DNA of 7,934 nucleotides from Azonexus sp. (GTDB lineage Bacteria > Pseudomonadota > Gammaproteobacteria > Burkholderiales > Rhodocyclaceae), in assembly GCA_023150195.1 (NCBI GenBank), contig JAKLLI010000173.1, positions 1-7,934 of the forward strand, in the 5' to 3' direction. Position numbers and translations under genes: made by a program. The notes under the pieces are model-generated. The model was not told the DNA's origin, did not search any database, and saw only the letters and a program-made list of their open reading frames with translations. The stretch's first letter is position 1; each line of letters starts with the position of its first letter. Positions 5,526-7,934 of this stretch are shown here, in pieces.

Positions 5526-6666
5526 AGTAAGCGGCATGTTCGTTCTCACGGATATAGTCAGCCGTCACCTTGCCGGCCATAACCTGGTAGGCCCAACGGG
5601 TGTAGGCAATGATCAAGGGCATGAAGATCAGCGTCGCCCACAGCATGATGTTCAGGGTGAGTTGGCTGGAAACGCTGTCCCACACGGTCAGACTGGCGTT
5701 CGGTTCGGACGAGGACGGCATGATGAAAGGAAAGAGCGAGGCTCCCGCCGTACCGATGATGCCAAGAATCGCCAGTGACGAAGCCACAAACGCCGCGAGT
5801 GTCGCCCCGCGGGCAGCCAGCAGCATGGCGCTGATCACACCCACATAGGCAAGGAGTGGCAGCGCGATCGAACCGGGATACAGGTGGTAATTCGCCAACC
5901 AGGCACCGGCCTGACGCACGACCGTCTTGCCAAGCGGATTAGGCAATGCCGCCGGGTCAACCGCAGAAACAATCGCATAACCGTCGATCCCCTGCCACAG
6001 CCATAGACCCGCGACGGTAAAGCTGATCAGCTGCAGGCTGCCAAAGATCAGCATGGCGCTGCGCGTCCGCTCATAAACCCGCCCTTCGGTGCGGTGCATC
6101 AGATAAACAGCACCGTGAAAGGAGATCATCGCCGTCGACACGATGCCGCACAACAGGGCAAACGGATTGAGCAATGCCCAGAAGCTGCCGCGATAGGTCG
6201 ACATCAGATTCTCGGCAAAATCAAACGGGACGCCCTGAAACAGGTTGCCGAAGGCCACCCCAAAGATCAGTGGCGGCACCGCCCCGCCAATGAACAAGCC
6301 CCAGTCCCAGGTGGCCCGCCAGGCGGGATTGGCAATCTTGCTCCGATAGTCAAAACCCACCGGGCGGAAGAACAGCGCCCAAAGCACGGCCAGCATCGCC
6401 CAGTAGAAACCGGAAAATGCCGTCGCATACACCAAGGGCCAAGCCGCAAAAATGGCGCCGCCACCGGTGATGAACCAGACCTGGTTACCATCCCAGTGCG
6501 GGCCCACAGTATTGATCACGATGCGGCGCTCGACATCGTCTTTGCCGACGAAGGGCAGCAGCGTGCCAACCCCCATGTCGTGGCCGTCCATGATGGCAAA
6601 ACCGATCAGCAATACGCCAACCAGCAACCACCAGATGAATTTCAGTGTGGGGTAATCAAAAAGCAT
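5524..6666 (-). CDS. cydB: Cytochrome bd quinol oxidase subunit II, 380 aa
   Basis: CydB is the second large membrane subunit of cytochrome bd, which oxidises quinol and reduces oxygen to water without pumping protons. The match to E. coli CydB (379 aa) holds over the whole length: FIWWLLVGVLLIGFA, GPHWDGNQVWFITGGGAIFA, LFFRPVGFDYRSK, WDWGLFIGG, GVAFGNLFQGVPF, VVRQAGAWL, FPFIMPSS and SSQLTLNIM, with about nine to ten hydrophobic segments. The aspartates of the first helix (D27, D30) are kept; the residue between them and the Met-Gly-Val-Gly is His29 where E. coli has Phe. GAGG seven nucleotides before the ATG at 6666 is a good ribosome binding site, and the gene follows cydA by 9 nt. Confidence 0.97.
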   Translation of the reverse strand: MLFDYPTLKFIWWLLVGVLLIGFAIMDGHDMGVGTLLPFVGKDDVERRIVINTVGPHWDGNQVWFITGGGAIFAAWPLVYATAFSGFYWAMLAVLWALFFRPVGFDYRSKIANPAWRATWDWGLFIGGAVPPLIFGVAFGNLFQGVPFDFAENLMSTYRGSFWALLNPFALLCGIVSTAMISFHGAVYLMHRTEGRVYERTRSAMLIFGSLQLISFTVAGLWLWQGIDGYAIVSAVDPAALPNPLGKTVVRQAGAWLANYHLYPGSIALPLLAYVGVISAMLLAARGATLAAFVASSLAILGIIGTAGASLFPFIMPSSSEPNASLTVWDSVSSQLTLNIMLWATLIFMPLIIAYTRWAYQVMAGKVTADYIRENEHAAY

Positions 6667-6675
6667 GATCCATCC

Positions 6676-7934
6676 TCAAGCGTGAGCGTATTCGTTGGCG
6701 TAACGGCCGGTCCCGAGGCTGCCCGGTCCAAGCCGGGCAAACTTCACCATCAGGTACATTTCGACGATCAGCAGCACGGTGTAAAAACCGACAAATCCGG
6801 CTAGCGAGCCATACAGGTTGCCTACGGACAGTGTCGATACCGAAAGATGTGTGGGCAGCACCCCATAAATCGTCCAGGGTTGACGACCGTACTCGGCAAC
6901 AAACCAGCCAAGTTCGCAGGACAGCCAGGGGATTGGCAGCATCCACAGCGCGCTTTGCAACAACCCGCGCTTCTCCGCGAAATTGCCCTTGACCGAGAAC
7001 CACAGCGCGGCGCCGAACAAGGCCAGCATCAGGAAGCCGAAGGCCACCATCAGACGGAAGCTCCAGAACAGCGGCGTGACGCGCGGGATGGTGTCGGCGA
7101 CCGCTTTTTCAATGATTTCCGGCGTGACGTCGTGCATGTCCACGACGTACTTCTTCAGCAAGAGGCCGAAACCAAGGTCAGCTTTGTGTTCCTCGAACTC
7201 TGCCTTGAGCGCGGCATCGTTCGGCGTCTTGCGCAAGGCTTCCAGGGTAACGACAGCCTCCATCCCGGAAACGATGCGTTCGCGGTTCTTCTCGCGGATT
7301 TCACGTATCCCGGGAATCTGCCTGTCGAGCGAGCGCGTACCGATGATGCCCATGACCCAGGGAATCTCGATGGCGAAGTCGTTCTTCATTTCGGCTTCGT
7401 TGGGAATCGCGATCAGGTTGAAGCCAGCCGGTGCCGGCTCGGTTTCCCACATCGCTTCCATCGCTGCAAGCTTGGTCTGCTGCGCCTCGCCGACGGTGTA
7501 ACCGGATTCATCGCCGAGTACGATCACCGAACAGATCGAGGCAAACCCAAACGCCGCGGCAATGCGAAAGCTTTTTCCGGCAAATTCGACATCGCGACCG
7601 CGCAGCAGGTAAAACGCCGAAATCGACAACACGAACATGGCGCCGGTCACATAACCTGCCGACACCGTATGGACAAACTTGGCCTGGGCGTCCGGGTTAA
7701 GCAGCACCGCGGCAAAATCGACCATTTCCATGCGCATGGTCACATAGCTGAACTCGGCACCTACCGGGTTCTGCATCCAGCCGTTGGCGATCAGTATCCA
7801 CAATGCCGACAGGTTGGTACCGACGGCCATGAGGATGGTGACCAGCAGATGCTGGCGGCGCGACAGGCGATCCCAGCCAAAGAAGAACAAGCCGATGAAG
7901 GTCGACTCCAGGAAGAAAGCCATCAAGCCTTCAA
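6676..7934 (-). CDS. cydA: Cytochrome bd quinol oxidase subunit I, 5' end beyond the window
   Basis: The frame is open through the right edge: before MAFFLESTF it reads Glu-Gly-Leu, as in the EGLMAFFLESTF of full-length CydA, so roughly the first 90 residues, including the heme b595 ligand His19, are missing. What remains matches E. coli CydA closely: FFLEST (the E99 region), KFVHTVSAGYVTGAMF (heme b558 ligand H186), IVLGDESGY, FWSFRLMVAFG (heme b558 ligand M393), VAEYGRQPW (E445 region) and KFARLGPGSLGTGRY. The stretch with NDAALKAEFEEHKADLGFGL belongs to the long Q-loop of the E. coli-type subfamily. The subunit holds all three hemes and the quinol site on the periplasmic side. It is the first visible gene of the cluster; the promoter and any ArcA/FNR-type control lie outside. 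Confidence 0.97.
   Translation of the reverse strand, partial: EGLMAFFLESTFIGLFFFGWDRLSRRQHLLVTILMAVGTNLSALWILIANGWMQNPVGAEFSYVTMRMEMVDFAAVLLNPDAQAKFVHTVSAGYVTGAMFVLSISAFYLLRGRDVEFAGKSFRIAAAFGFASICSVIVLGDESGYTVGEAQQTKLAAMEAMWETEPAPAGFNLIAIPNEAEMKNDFAIEIPWVMGIIGTRSLDRQIPGIREIREKNRERIVSGMEAVVTLEALRKTPNDAALKAEFEEHKADLGFGLLLKKYVVDMHDVTPEIIEKAVADTIPRVTPLFWSFRLMVAFGFLMLALFGAALWFSVKGNFAEKRGLLQSALWMLPIPWLSCELGWFVAEYGRQPWTIYGVLPTHLSVSTLSVGNLYGSLAGFVGFYTVLLIVEMYLMVKFARLGPGSLGTGRYANEYAHA

Noticed and set aside
4969..5778. Plus-strand frame opposite the Rieske and cydB genes
   Set aside because: Spans two confident minus-strand genes and a gene boundary; no recognisable domain.
6094..6804. Plus-strand frame opposite cydB and the end of cydA
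   Set aside because: Antisense to confident oxidase genes; His/Gln/Lys-rich translation without pattern.
1..7934. CRISPR arrays, tRNA or rRNA genes, insertion sequences
   Set aside because: No regularly spaced repeats, cloverleaf-like segments, transposase frames or terminal inverted repeats were seen.

Overview
The window most resembles a chromosome segment of a betaproteobacterium, with Rhodocyclales (Dechloromonas/Azonexus-like) as my best guess. The grounds are high GC, the closeness of the bd oxidase and YbgE/CydX proteins to proteobacterial types, and a respiratory gene set. The placement is an impression from protein sequence, not a tested one.

Layout. Positions 1-309 hold the start of a minus-strand gene that runs off the left edge, an AT-rich promoter/operator-like stretch with repeats, and a small minus-strand ORF of 45 codons. 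From 423 to 1787 on the plus strand is a stand-alone TrpB2-type tryptophan synthase beta chain. A hairpin with A- and T-tracts at 1805-1838 can terminate transcription from both sides. Everything to the right is on the minus strand: a Bax inhibitor-1 family membrane protein (1856-2530), then a long cluster transcribed from the right edge leftwards.

The cluster in transcription order is cydA (5' end beyond the window) - cydB - a Rieske iron-sulfur protein - cydX - ybgE-like - a NifX/NifB-C-terminal-like cofactor-binding protein - a DUF6858-like protein - a bile acid:sodium symporter/arsenic-resistance-like transporter broken by a frameshift. Gaps are from 29 nt down to overlaps (11 nt for cydX/ybgE, 1 nt for ybgE/nifX-like), so it reads as one operon. 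The core is a cytochrome bd quinol oxidase of the E. coli type (long Q-loop, CydX and YbgE present), which oxidises quinol and reduces oxygen at low oxygen tension.

The most interesting signal is the company this oxidase keeps. A full Rieske protein of the bc1 type sits between cydB and cydX with no cytochrome b or c1 gene in view, and it is followed by a NifX-like protein and a DUF6858-like protein whose starts are supported by overlap or a strong ribosome binding site. The transporter at the end of the operon has lost its reading frame at about 3178, probably through a small internal deletion.
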